From: Albidovulum sp.
Lineage (GTDB): Bacteria; Pseudomonadota; Alphaproteobacteria; Rhodobacterales; Rhodobacteraceae
Assembly (NCBI GenBank): GCA_028823855.1
Contig: JAPPFL010000079.1
Location: 1 to 64,000, forward strand
Direction of reading: 5' to 3'
Length of the DNA stretch: 64,000 nt
The translations under genes and the position numbers were made by a program. Below are positions 8,050 through 16,056 of the stretch, one piece after another. Numbering within the stretch: the first letter of the stretch is position 1; the number at the start of each line of letters is the position of its first letter. The notes under the pieces were generated by a model. It had not been told where the DNA came from and did not search any database. It was given only the letters and a program-made list of their open reading frames with translations.

Positions 8050-10123
8050 CGCGCTCCTGTCGCTAAAGGGGCTGGCGGTCTCCTTTAGGGACGGGCGTCG
8101 CCGAAGCATTGCGCTTCGGGATGTCGGATTCGATTTGCCATATGCCAAGACGGTCGCAATCGTCGGAGAATCCGGTTGCGGTAAGTCTTTGACGGCGCGC
8201 AGCATTCTGCGCATCCTCGACTCAAACGCGACCATCGATAGCGGACAAATCCTGTTCGAGGGCGTAAATCTGGCCGGACCGTCCGAGAAGGATCCCATTC
8301 TAAATAGCATTCGGGGCGGACGCATTGGCTTGATCTACCAGGAACCCCTTACGGCCTTGTCGAGCTTCTACACAGTCGGTAACCAGATTATGGAAGTGGT
8401 GCGACGGCACCAAGATGTGACGAAGGCGCAGGCGCGCGAACGCGCAATCGATCTGCTGCATGCCGTCGGTATGCCGAATCCGGCGCAGCGCCTCGATGCG
8501 TACACGTTCGAACTGTCGGGCGGGCAGCGCCAGCGGGTGATGATCGCAATGGCGCTCGGTCCGAACCCTTCGCTTCTAATCGCCGACGAACCGACGACCG
8601 CGCTTGATGTTACGACCCAGGCAGTGATCCTCGACCTCCTGCAGGAACTGCAACAAAGCCAGGGGATGTCGATCTTGTTCATTACCCATGACTTGGGGGT
8701 TGTGTCCCGCATGGCGGAGGAGGTGGTAGTGATGTATCTGGGCGAGGTCGTGGAGCATGGTACCAAAGCGGACGTGCTGACAAGACCGCGCCACCCCTAT
8801 ACTCGGGCGCTCATGGCGTCACTCCCGGGGCGCAACCAACGCCGCCAGACGACGATCCCGGGGACGGTTCCCACACTGGAAGAGCGTCCGGCAGGGTGTG
8901 CGTTCGCACCTCGCTGCGAATTCGCTAGGCCCGGTCTCTGCGACGTTGAAAGGCCTGCGCTAGTGCGTTCCGACGGTGTTGACGTTCGCTGCCATGCCTT
9001 CGGAGACTCCGCGCCTATGTTCGACCTGAAGATGCAGCCAGCGCCGCTAGATTCGGTCGCAAACGGAAGATCAAGGCCATTCGGCGACAGGATTCTGGGC
9101 CTGCAAGGCGTCAGCAAAACATTCGAGAAGAGAGAGGGCCTGTTCGGGCAGCGAGCACGCGAGATCAAGGCTGTGCAGAACGTCTCCCTAGAACTGCGGC
9201 AAGGCGAAACCCTGGCGCTCGTCGGCGAATCCGGGTGCGGAAAGACCACTCTTGGACAAACCATTGTCGGACTCCATAGGGCGACGCACGGTCGAGTGAT
9301 GTTCGAGGTCGACGGGCGAGTCAGAGACATCACCAATCTTTCTGTTGCCGAGTGGCGCAACGTTTGGCAGTCCATGCGGATGGTGTTTCAGGATCCGTTC
9401 TCTTCGCTGAACCCGCGCATGACTGCTTTCGACATTGTAGCCGAGCCGTTGCTGCAATGCCCTGGAGGACCACCTCCCGAACCCGACCTGATTGAGAAAG
9501 TTCACGGTCTCTTCCGCCTAGTGGGGCTGGACCCCGAGATGTCAGGCCGATATCCCCATGCGTTTTCCGGAGGGCAGCGCCAGCGGATCGGTGTGGCGCG
9601 AGCGCTTGCTCCCGACCCGAAGGTCATCATTGCGGATGAGCCGGTATCCGCGCTTGACGTGTCGGTACAGGCGCAAGTGCTGAACCTGTTGCGCGACCTT
9701 CAGTCCAAACTTGGGTTGAGCTACCTCTTTATCTCGCACGACTTGAACGTGGTGGCGAGCCTCGCTCATAGAGTAGCGGTGATGTATGCCGGCCGGATAG
9801 TCGAGGTGGCGGAGACGGATGGCATTCTGGATCGCCCGCGCCACCCCTATTCTGAGGCGCTCTTGAGCGCCGTGCTGACGCCAGGTCGAATCCACCAGGA
9901 CAGGCGTGTGCGTCTACGCGGCGGTCCGCCCGATCCCTCGAGCCTTCCTCGGGGCTGCGTCTTTGCCGAACGCTGTGCTTATGCAACTGACGCTTGCACA
10001 CGAATATTGCCTGAAATGCACAACGTAGGAGGGCATTGGGTGGCTTGCCATCACACCGAAGATCTTACCCTGCACGGATTACGCAATGAGAACCTTCCCG
10101 CAAACCCTGCGTCCTACTCATAG
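8039..10123 (+). CDS. Fused two-domain ABC transporter ATPase (DppD-DppF type)
   Basis: About 694 residues holding two complete nucleotide-binding domains. Domain 1: Walker A GESGCGKS (near residue 43), signature LSGGQRQRV, Walker B LLIADEPTTALD. Domain 2: Walker A GESGCGKTT, signature FSGGQRQRIGVARAL, Walker B VIIADEPVSALD. Each ends with the oligopeptide-transport C-terminal cluster (CAFAPRCEFA, CVFAERCAYA), known in this family to bind an Fe-S cluster. Fusion of the usual DppD and DppF into one chain is known (YejF, GsiA). The start is uncertain: ATG 8039 lies just before the domain, while ATG 8024 and TTG 8006 also overlap the previous gene. It overlaps the next gene by 38 bp. Confidence 0.88.
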   Translation: MRTDALLSLKGLAVSFRDGRRRSIALRDVGFDLPYAKTVAIVGESGCGKSLTARSILRILDSNATIDSGQILFEGVNLAGPSEKDPILNSIRGGRIGLIYQEPLTALSSFYTVGNQIMEVVRRHQDVTKAQARERAIDLLHAVGMPNPAQRLDAYTFELSGGQRQRVMIAMALGPNPSLLIADEPTTALDVTTQAVILDLLQELQQSQGMSILFITHDLGVVSRMAEEVVVMYLGEVVEHGTKADVLTRPRHPYTRALMASLPGRNQRRQTTIPGTVPTLEERPAGCAFAPRCEFARPGLCDVERPALVRSDGVDVRCHAFGDSAPMFDLKMQPAPLDSVANGRSRPFGDRILGLQGVSKTFEKREGLFGQRAREIKAVQNVSLELRQGETLALVGESGCGKTTLGQTIVGLHRATHGRVMFEVDGRVRDITNLSVAEWRNVWQSMRMVFQDPFSSLNPRMTAFDIVAEPLLQCPGGPPPEPDLIEKVHGLFRLVGLDPEMSGRYPHAFSGGQRQRIGVARALAPDPKVIIADEPVSALDVSVQAQVLNLLRDLQSKLGLSYLFISHDLNVVASLAHRVAVMYAGRIVEVAETDGILDRPRHPYSEALLSAVLTPGRIHQDRRVRLRGGPPDPSSLPRGCVFAERCAYATDACTRILPEMHNVGGHWVACHHTEDLTLHGLRNENLPANPASYS

Positions 10124-11546
10124 CGGCCCGTCGACCTTGAACATGGCAGTGCGTCCGCCGGCATCCGGGGAAAGCCACTACCTGTACGTCCCGGTTGAAA
10201 TTCCCTGCGGCGTAACGCGACTGGACGTCGAGATGACTTACGACAGGGGCTCGGACAGCTTGGTCGATATCGGATTACTCGATCCGCGAGCCGGTGCCTT
10301 TCCCACGCAGGAAGGGTTTCGGGGGTGGAGCGGCGGTGCTCGCAACAGCTTTTTCGTAGGTCCGGGCGAAGCGACGCCCGGATATGTTGCTGGCGAGATC
10401 CTGCCTGGGCGCTGGATGATCCTTTTGGGGCTGGTATCCATCCCGGATAGCGGTTTGCCGTTTCGTCTATCGGCGCGCGTGTCAAGTGCGCCGGTCGATG
10501 TGGCGAACATTCCGGAACCCGCCGTTCCTCGGCACCGCGGTCCCGGCTGGTACCGCGGCGATTGCCACGCGCATACCTTCCATTCCGACGCCAAGGGCGC
10601 TCCGGAAGTGCTGCACGAGGAGGCGAAGATCGCCGGCCTGGATTTCCTGTTCATTACCGATCATAACAACACGACCGCATGGTCAAATTACTTTCGATCC
10701 GCATCTAGCGAGGAATTGCTTTTCCTGCCGGGCATGGAAATCACAACGATGGGCGGACACGCAAATGCGCTAGGCATTTCGCGCTGGGTCGATTTTCGCG
10801 TGGAGCTCGCCCGTGATCCGGAAATCCTGGCCCAGCAGGTGGCTGTCGCGGGCGGGCTTCTATCCATCAACCATGACAAACCGCCCATTCCGTGGCGGCA
10901 TCCGCTACCTCGGATTGATTGCATGGAAGTATGGCAACGCCATTGGTTGGCTGCCAACGAGGTCTCACTGGGGCGCTACGACCAGTTCCTCAGGAAGGGG
11001 CGGCGTATAACTGCGATCGGCGGCAGCGACTACCACCAGCCCGCCAGCATCGACCGTTCGGCTCTCTTTCGTCTGGGCACGCCGACAACCGTACTTTATT
11101 GCGAGGAACTGAGCCAAGACGGGGTGATGCGCGCGTTGAAATCTGGACAGGGGTACGTCACCGAAGCTCCGAATGGTCCTTCGATCATACTTGAAGCGGA
11201 AGGAACAGGCATGGGCGGTGTTTTGCCAAGTGGTTCCGCCCGGAGCGTTTTGATCTCGATATCCGGATCGCCAGGCGACGAATTTGTGCTTACCGGCGAC
11301 GAAGGCGAAATTGCGCGTCAACCCATTGATAGCACGGAGTTTGTGTCCGAACTTCCTGTCCCACAAGAAGCGAATTTCGTGCGTGGCGAAATACAAGCGC
11401 GCGCCAGCCGCAAGCGGCTATTGGAAGACGCGTTCACCGCGTTCTCGATAAATGGACCGCCGAGGGGCCTGAAAGCCAAGACACTTGAATTGGCACCGCT
11501 TCGCCGTGCGCTGTCAAACCCAATTTATTTCGGCAATTGGAACTAG
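10086..11546 (+). CDS. CehA/McbA-type PHP-domain metallohydrolase (first of a pair)
   Basis: A 486-residue protein with an N-terminal beta-rich region (residues 1-150) and a PHP domain: GDCHAHTFHSD (HAH at about 161-163), FITDHNN (about 190), PGMEITTMGGHA, INHDKP and GGSDYH. These supply the His/Asp/Glu ligands of a metal cluster. The arrangement matches the CehA/McbA family, which includes carbamate ester hydrolases, and many members are phosphoesterases. No secretion signal, so it is probably cytoplasmic and acts after uptake. It overlaps the ATPase gene by 38 bp and abuts the second PHP gene, so it belongs to the importer operon. The start is weakly supported; ATG at about 10143 is possible. 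Confidence 0.82.
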   Translation: MRTFPQTLRPTHSGPSTLNMAVRPPASGESHYLYVPVEIPCGVTRLDVEMTYDRGSDSLVDIGLLDPRAGAFPTQEGFRGWSGGARNSFFVGPGEATPGYVAGEILPGRWMILLGLVSIPDSGLPFRLSARVSSAPVDVANIPEPAVPRHRGPGWYRGDCHAHTFHSDAKGAPEVLHEEAKIAGLDFLFITDHNNTTAWSNYFRSASSEELLFLPGMEITTMGGHANALGISRWVDFRVELARDPEILAQQVAVAGGLLSINHDKPPIPWRHPLPRIDCMEVWQRHWLAANEVSLGRYDQFLRKGRRITAIGGSDYHQPASIDRSALFRLGTPTTVLYCEELSQDGVMRALKSGQGYVTEAPNGPSIILEAEGTGMGGVLPSGSARSVLISISGSPGDEFVLTGDEGEIARQPIDSTEFVSELPVPQEANFVRGEIQARASRKRLLEDAFTAFSINGPPRGLKAKTLELAPLRRALSNPIYFGNWN

Positions 11547-12937
11547 TGAACCACATAACGCAAACGGACAAGAAAAACGGCCGTATATTCGAAGGCGTGC
11601 TCACCCTCAATGATTTTGCGCGGCATGTGCCTCATGAAATCGATGTCCCCGAAGGGGTCGCGGTGCTGCGTGTTCACTTCGAATACGATCCCAATTCACC
11701 CCCTGCAGGCGGCGTTTCGCACCAGTTAAGCATCTCTGTCTATGACCCGGCAGGCGCGCGTGGAACACGCCACAACAATAATGATCAATCTGTGGTTCTT
11801 TCCGCAGATTATGCATCACCTGGCTATCTGCCGGGTCCCATCGCGGGCGGACGCTGGGTTGTCGAGATCGACGCGCATCGAATTCTGGCGCCGGGTCTAA
11901 TCCGATACCGGATTGCGGCGGAGTGGGGTGCGGATTCGCCTGATTCGCCTGCCCCGGCCATTGCAGGCATTGGAGCCCGCAAAAGATCCGGCCCAGGTTG
12001 GTTTCGCGGCGATCTACACGGCCACTCTCTCCACTCGGACGCTTGTTGGAGCGTTGAGCGATTCGGCGTGGACGCACAGCGGCGCGGCCTGGATTTTGCT
12101 TTCCTGACCGATCACAACACGATTTCCGGTCTAGGGGACCTGCCAGCCCTGAACCAGGGAAGGACGCATATCTTCGCCGGAGTGGAGTTGACGACGTTTT
12201 TCGGTCATGCCTTGGTACTCGGGACGGACCGACATATCGACTGGCGGATTAAGGACGGCGAGACGATGGCTGCCCGTGTTGCGGAAATACAGGCCGACGG
12301 TATGCTCTTCGTCATTGCTCATCCAAGGCGCACCGATTGCCCTTGGCAATACCCGGACGTGTATCCTGGCCCGGCGACCCATGTCGAAGTGTGGAACCGC
12401 GCTTGGCGCATCCCCTATAATGAACACGCCCTTCAACTCTACTACGGCTGGCTGGGCCGCGGCTACAAGTTGTTTGCAACCTGCGGTTCGGATACGCATG
12501 GACCGAATGGTCGAGACCAGACAGGCTACAACATTGTCTTTGCACATGCTCTCACGCAACGAGAGATTCTCACGGCCATGAAGAAGGGGCGATCCTACCT
12601 GTCTTCAGGGCCAGAACTCGGCGTTGAAGCGCACACCGAAACCGGCGAGAAATTCGGGATGGGGCAGTCTGTGCCCAGCCCCATAACCTCAGTCTCAATT
12701 CGCACCAGACGCGCCCCGCCCGGATCGACTCTTCGACTACTATCCGCTTCGCCCGGGAATGCGGGCGTAAGACTGGCTCACGAGGTCCGCCTTAATGCCG
12801 ATGCGAATTTCGAATTCGATCAAGCCGATTTTACTTGGAACACGTTCTTGATCGTAGAGATCAGAGATGCCGACCGGCGACTTTGCGCCTTGAGCAATCC
12901 CATCTTTTTGAGCCATGAATCTCAAGATCAAGAATAG
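11546..12937 (+). CDS. CehA/McbA-type PHP-domain metallohydrolase (second of a pair)
   Basis: About 463 residues with the same architecture as its neighbour: an N-terminal beta-rich region (EIDVPEGVAVLRVHFEYDP) and a PHP domain with GDLHGHSLHSDA, LTDHNT, AGVELTTFFGHA, IAHPRR and CGSDTHG. Note HGH in place of HAH, within the family's range. The two proteins are only moderately similar, so this is an old duplication or two distinct steps or substrates. GTG at 11546 overlaps the previous TAG by one base; TTG at 11537 is an alternative. It is the last gene of the operon; the AT-rich island starts just downstream. Confidence 0.82.
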   Translation: MNHITQTDKKNGRIFEGVLTLNDFARHVPHEIDVPEGVAVLRVHFEYDPNSPPAGGVSHQLSISVYDPAGARGTRHNNNDQSVVLSADYASPGYLPGPIAGGRWVVEIDAHRILAPGLIRYRIAAEWGADSPDSPAPAIAGIGARKRSGPGWFRGDLHGHSLHSDACWSVERFGVDAQRRGLDFAFLTDHNTISGLGDLPALNQGRTHIFAGVELTTFFGHALVLGTDRHIDWRIKDGETMAARVAEIQADGMLFVIAHPRRTDCPWQYPDVYPGPATHVEVWNRAWRIPYNEHALQLYYGWLGRGYKLFATCGSDTHGPNGRDQTGYNIVFAHALTQREILTAMKKGRSYLSSGPELGVEAHTETGEKFGMGQSVPSPITSVSIRTRRAPPGSTLRLLSASPGNAGVRLAHEVRLNADANFEFDQADFTWNTFLIVEIRDADRRLCALSNPIFLSHESQDQE

Positions 12938-13033
12938 TGACGGGACCGCCGCCTCGTTTAACCTGCAGTTTTAGTACCGAATTCGACTACAAATGCCTAC
13001 CATGGCCCCAAATTTGGGACATTACATACTTGA

Positions 13034-13183
13034 CTACACAAGCCAATCTTCGAGCGGCTTGTCTTTCGTTTTCGGCTTGGACGGCTTTTGCTTCATCAGA
13101 TTCCTAGCTACCATTTTAGCCATTTTGTCAAGTTCTTCCCAGTCAACTTCCTGATTTTCAACATTTTTATTTTCGCCTTTCAT
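13034..13183 (-). CDS. Short charged protein (49 aa), unknown function
   Basis: Read leftward from CAT at 13181-13183 to the stop at 13034-13036. The product begins MKGENKNVENQEVDWEELDK and ends in a Lys/Pro-rich tail, KPSKPKTKDKPLEDWLV. It is highly charged and probably a soluble helix with a basic tail. AAAGGC lies upstream as a weak ribosome site. Codon use is AT-rich like the rest of the island. I do not recognise a family; it may be an accessory ORF of the mobile element. Confidence 0.4.
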   Translation of the reverse strand: MKGENKNVENQEVDWEELDKMAKMVARNLMKQKPSKPKTKDKPLEDWLV

Positions 13184-13225
13184 TTGCTTTGCCTTTCAAA
13201 ATGATAAAAAAATTATCGATATGAA

Positions 13226-13256
13226 AGCAGCCGAGAGCGTTATGCTCCCGGCTGCT
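13226..13256. repeat. Strong hairpin upstream of the 49-aa ORF
   Basis: AGCAGCCG and CGGCTGCT enclose a second stem GAGC/GCTC with loop GTTAT and one internal mismatch. Read leftward it is followed by TTTCAT and, a little later, a run of seven T, so it may terminate leftward transcription coming from beyond; the T-run is not immediately adjacent. Confidence 0.4.
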
Positions 13257-13369
13257 TCAGTGTTTAGGATTTCCCTGTCAAAAATTCTTCGAATCAGCTA
13301 TGCTAAAAAATGGCAGTATCTAAAGCCATAGAAAGCGTCCTTAGCGTAAACTAAAAAGAGGATATTTAG

Positions 13370-13459
13370 ATGGAAATCAAAATAAAATACAAGAAGTTAT
13401 CAGTTTCGTTCTCTATTAAGAACTTACTGATGATTCTTGTACTCATAGACATGGTGTAA
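13370..13459 (+). CDS. Very short hydrophobic peptide (29 aa)
   Basis: ATG at 13370 is preceded by AGAGG (13357-13361) at 8 bp. The peptide has a basic start (MEIKIKYKKLSVSFSIK) and a hydrophobic end (NLLMILVLIDMV), a layout compatible with membrane insertion. A terminator hairpin begins 25 bp after the stop, so this could be a self-contained small transcript. No known family recognised; such layouts occur in type I toxins and in chance ORFs alike. Confidence 0.35.
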   Translation: MEIKIKYKKLSVSFSIKNLLMILVLIDMV

Positions 13460-13484
13460 AATAACTTAACAAGTACTCCAGTAC

Positions 13485-13524
13485 TCCGGTACCCTGAGAC
13501 GCGCGTAGGGGTACCGGATTTTTT
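13485..13524 (+). terminator. Rho-independent terminator 1
   Basis: TCCGGTACCC (13485-13494) pairs perfectly with GGGTACCGGA (13509-13518), followed by six T. It lies just after the 29-aa ORF. Confidence 0.75.
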
Positions 13525-13644
13525 GAACAACAACACTGATTGTCCTACTTCTACTTAACATCTAGTAGGAAACCGAATACTCAAACGGCACCTTTGCTCC
13601 AACAAAGGTGTCGTTTTTTTTTGAACAACAACACTAATTGTCCT
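13525..13644 (+). repeat. Two copies of a 22-bp tag, each directly after a terminator
   Basis: Copy 1 at 13525-13546 and copy 2 at 13623-13644 both begin GAACAACAACACT and end ATTGTCCT, differing at one base (G or A). Each begins at the end of a terminator T-run, 98 bp apart, so hairpin plus tag looks like a duplicated module. Confidence 0.7.
13583..13622 (+). terminator. Rho-independent terminator 2
   Basis: AAACGGCACCTTTG (13583-13596) pairs with CAAAGGTGTCGTTT (13603-13616), with one G-T wobble, followed by a run of nine T (13614-13622). The 37 bp between copy 1 of the tag and this hairpin contain no ORF. Confidence 0.75.
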
Positions 13645-13699
13645 TGCCATCTTAATCTTTTACTTCACTAATGTTTAACTGGTTAATCAGTCATTCTTA

Positions 13700-14731
13700 T
13701 TATTGATTAAAAAGTATTTTGGCATCCCTAGTGCAAATAGGAATGCCGTTTTTTTGCTCCGCCTTGCTCGCTCCGCTGCCTGAACTCAATCCGTTATCCT
13801 CAACCAAGTCCTTGTACATGAGCCTCTGCCCGATCATCTTGGCAAACACTTCCCGCATCTGCTCCTCGGTTCCGAATTCCCGCATATTGTGCCTTCCGGC
13901 AAACTCTTTAACGTAGCGTTCAAGATGCTTTTTCGACATCTTGTGATAGGTTCCGTGATAGCCGCGCTTAAGCATCGCCCAAAACGATTCCATTCCGTTC
14001 GTATGCGCTTGCCCCTCGACCCATTTCCCTACGGAGTGGTTAACCGCCTTGTGATTGGGAAGACCTTTGTAGGATAGGTTTTCGTCGGTGTATGTCGGCA
14101 TATCTTCGCGAGAGTTTTCATTTACGAACTCGTGAAGGGTTTTCTTCTTGGTGTTCGGAATAACCTCCGCTTTAATCTGCTTGCTGTCCCTGTCCTTCAT
14201 GCCGACCACTATCGACTTGCCGACACCGCCTCGGCCTGCATGCAATTTCTTGCTTGCATGCTTGTTCTTTTCAAGACCGCCGATGTAGGTTTCGTCTACT
14301 TCGACCGCTCCGGTCAAATCGACGAATGTTGAATCGAAGGCTTTCCGAATGCGATGGCACATGAACCAAGCGGACTTTTGCGTTATGCCCAAGTCTCGAT
14401 GCAGCTTCATGCTGCTTACGCCCTTGAGACTCGTTAAATGCTGGTAGATCGCGATAGCCCATTTCTGCAAAGGTATTTTCGATCTAGCCATGACAGTCCC
14501 TGTTCTAACGCTGAAATAGCTTCGGCAGTCTGGACAGTGGTAAGGCATTGGCTTTCTTGAAGCCCTTGCAGCAGTGCTTAAACTCCCGCAGCGCGGACAA
14601 TGCCGGCAATCCCCCCAGCGCGCATTCTCGAACCATGCTTCGGCGGATTGCTCATTCGGAAACCTGTTGAACAAATCCAGCAGAGTCATGCCCGTTCTAT
14701 GGGACTTTCCCGGTGCTTTCGTCATAGTCAT
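13700..14731 (-). CDS. IS1595-family (ISXO2-like) transposase, apparently intact
   Basis: A 343-residue transposase. An N-terminal zinc-ribbon region (CRHCPRCGS and YHCPDCRSYFSVRTGT, two CxxC pairs, residues about 42-75) precedes a DDE domain with VEVDETYIGGLEKNKH (first Asp), YTDENLSY (second Asp) and HTNGMESFWAMLKRGY (the N/E region typical of ISXO2). GGGGGA precedes two nearby ATGs at 14731 and 14725. The last codons overlap a hairpin with T-run on the opposite strand (13721-13755). Element ends were not found. Confidence 0.85.
   Translation of the reverse strand: MTMTKAPGKSHRTGMTLLDLFNRFPNEQSAEAWFENARWGDCRHCPRCGSLSTAARASRKPMPYHCPDCRSYFSVRTGTVMARSKIPLQKWAIAIYQHLTSLKGVSSMKLHRDLGITQKSAWFMCHRIRKAFDSTFVDLTGAVEVDETYIGGLEKNKHASKKLHAGRGGVGKSIVVGMKDRDSKQIKAEVIPNTKKKTLHEFVNENSREDMPTYTDENLSYKGLPNHKAVNHSVGKWVEGQAHTNGMESFWAMLKRGYHGTYHKMSKKHLERYVKEFAGRHNMREFGTEEQMREVFAKMIGQRLMYKDLVEDNGLSSGSGASKAEQKNGIPICTRDAKILFNQ
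13721..13755 (+). terminator. Third hairpin/T-run, inside the 3' end of the transposase gene
   Basis: GGCATCCCTA (13721-13730) pairs with TAGGAATGCC (13738-13747) with one mismatch, followed by G and seven T on the plus strand. It would stop rightward transcription from running antisense into the transposase gene. Confidence 0.55.
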
Positions 14732-14762
14732 ATATCCCCCTATGTTTATATAGATACCTAAA

Positions 14763-14789
14763 AATTCGCACTTTTGGTTGCTGCGAATT
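14763..14789. repeat. Inverted repeat upstream of the transposase gene
   Basis: AATTCGCA (14763-14770) and TGCGAATT (14782-14789) are perfect 8-bp arms 11 bp apart, about 35 bp before the transposase start. This could be part of an element end or an operator. Confidence 0.4.
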
Positions 14790-14934
14790 CCAGATTTCGA
14801 CTGATAGGAAGATGAAAGAGAGAGCGGACTACTTCTCTCTAGTATAATTGCTGACCCTGCCCTCTCTTATAGCAAGAACATAGCGACTAGGCTTGCGTCT
14901 TGACTCTCTAACGAATCTAGTTAGGCTAGCATTC

Positions 14935-15079
14935 GCAATCATTCTGAGAACCCGCTATGCCGGGTTGCTCGCTGAATAGAACAGCCACATGCCCGGCAGG
15001 GTTAGCTACCCTAGCCTTGGCAAATAGGCGGGGGATTTCCCTTTTTCTCGGAATGATTGCAACAACCCGGCACCTGCCG
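14935..15079 (+). ncRNA. Strongly structured intergenic region, candidate RNA or leader
   Basis: GCAATCATTCTGAGAA (14935-14950) can pair with TTCTCGGAATGATTGC (15045-15060), a 16-bp stem with one G-U. The enclosed 94 nt hold smaller stems (CCCG/CGGG at 14951-14964; AGGGT/ACCCT at 14998-15012) and a weak GGG-ATTT-CCC stem followed by TTTTT. GCCGGGTTG (14959-14967) can alternatively pair with CAACCCGGC (15063-15071), and CGGCAGG (14994-15000) with CCTGCCG (15073-15079); these cross the main stem. The structure ends about 30 nt before the next start codon. No known RNA class recognised; it could also be a mobile-element end. Confidence 0.35.
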
Positions 15080-15110
15080 TGTCGAGGGGTGTTAAAATCG
15101 GGAGGGAATT

Positions 15111-15530
15111 ATGGAATCTCTTTTCTGGCTGGCTCTTATTGGAATCGGCATATATTTTTGGGTAAAAAGAAGTAAAGAGAAACAAAAAGAAAAAGAAATG
15201 AAAATTCTGAGAAAAAGAATACGGGAAGACAGAATACGGGAAGCAAGGTCAATTATATTGAACTCAGGAAATCAGAAATTAATAGATCAAATGCATTTAA
15301 TGTATGCCGCGCAACAATTTCGAAAAGATGGAGATAAGGAAGACAAGGACGACACTAATATTTCCGCAATGAAAGTTGCAGGCGGAGTTGTTGGCGGAAT
15401 AGTTCTTGCCGACATTGCTACCAGCGCAGCGCAAGCGCATGCTCTTGAACAAGCGTTTGCTGACATTCAAGCGGACATGGATCCTGAATTAAGTCGGCCC
15501 TCTCGTCCTCGCCGAGTTCCGCCGCCCTGA
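15111..15530 (+). CDS. Membrane-anchored protein of unknown function, 3' end replaced by foreign sequence
   Basis: 139 residues preceded by GGGAGGG. An N-terminal membrane helix (ESLFWLALIGIGIYFWV, residues 2-18) is followed by a very Lys/Glu/Arg-rich helix (about 19-50), a middle KLIDQMHLMYAAQQ segment, and a glycine/alanine-rich stretch (VAGGVVGGIVLADIATSAA, about 91-109). AT-rich codons match the island until about 15490; the last dozen residues (SRPSRPRRVPPP) come from the GC-rich transposase remnant next door. The natural C-terminus has therefore probably been lost. Family not recognised. Confidence 0.55.
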   Translation: MESLFWLALIGIGIYFWVKRSKEKQKEKEMKILRKRIREDRIREARSIILNSGNQKLIDQMHLMYAAQQFRKDGDKEDKDDTNISAMKVAGGVVGGIVLADIATSAAQAHALEQAFADIQADMDPELSRPSRPRRVPPP

Positions 15531-15544
15531 CGTGCTTGCGCGCG

Positions 15545-16056
15545 TCCCTGCGCCGAAGCTTGAACTCCTCGCGCTCCCTCGGAAGGCTCGCCCCTGAGCA
15601 GATCGGCGATCCTGTTGCGCTGCGCGCCGAGCTTCAACCGCAGCCGGCGGACGCGGCGGTCGAGTTCGCGCCAGGCCGGATTGACGACGAGCGCCTCGGG
15701 ATCGAGCTCGGACAGTGCGTAAACCGGCGGCACGTCGAGGTCGAACTCCTTGCGCAAGCACATGAAGAGGTTCTCCTGCGACCGGCGCGAGAACAGCACG
15801 CCCGCGGCCTGCTCCAAGGGCATACGGAAGTCCGTTGCGACAAGCGGAACCTGCCGGCCGCCGTCCAGCAGGAGGCGGATCTGGCGAACTTCGAGGCCGC
15901 CCGCCCGATCCTCCTCTCGGCGAGGCGGAACTCGGGCACCTGCCGGGGATCGCCGCCTAACCCCTTGTACCAGGTGATCACCGCGATGCCGCGCCGGGCG
16001 AGGCGGCGGAACGGGGCCGGGCTCCAGCCTTCCCGGTCGAACAACGCCAATGGCGA
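15545..16056 (-). pseudogene. DDE-type transposase remnant, frameshifted
   Basis: Read leftward: LSPLALFDREGWSPAPFRRL and RRGIAVITWYKG, then after a frame change at about 15935 RQVPLVATDFRMPLEQAAG, LFSRRSQENLFMCLRKEFDL, LDPEALVVNPAWRELDRRVR. This is the order seen in a family of large transposase-like proteins (FDREGW, MFxRWxQENFFkYM, LDxLxxY, NPxxrxLD). The 5' part is missing; at about 16056 the sequence switches to a plus-strand maturase fragment. Family name not certain. Confidence 0.55.

Larger units (their letters stand above)
12938..15492. other. AT-rich genomic island
   Basis: Base composition falls abruptly after the PHP operon and rises abruptly at about 15490, where a GC-rich transposase remnant begins. 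Inside are two very short ORFs, three hairpin/T-run terminators, a repeated tag, an IS1595-type transposase, a structured intergenic region and a 139-codon ORF. I could not find matching terminal inverted repeats or a target duplication at the edges. A 12-bp palindrome, CCCAAATTTGGG, lies at 13007-13018 near the left edge. Confidence 0.55.

Noticed and set aside
14905-14930. Possible integron attC-like core (GTTAGGC with CTAAC nearby)
   Set aside because: The matching 5' core sequence and the full imperfect inverted repeat are absent, and no integrase is present.
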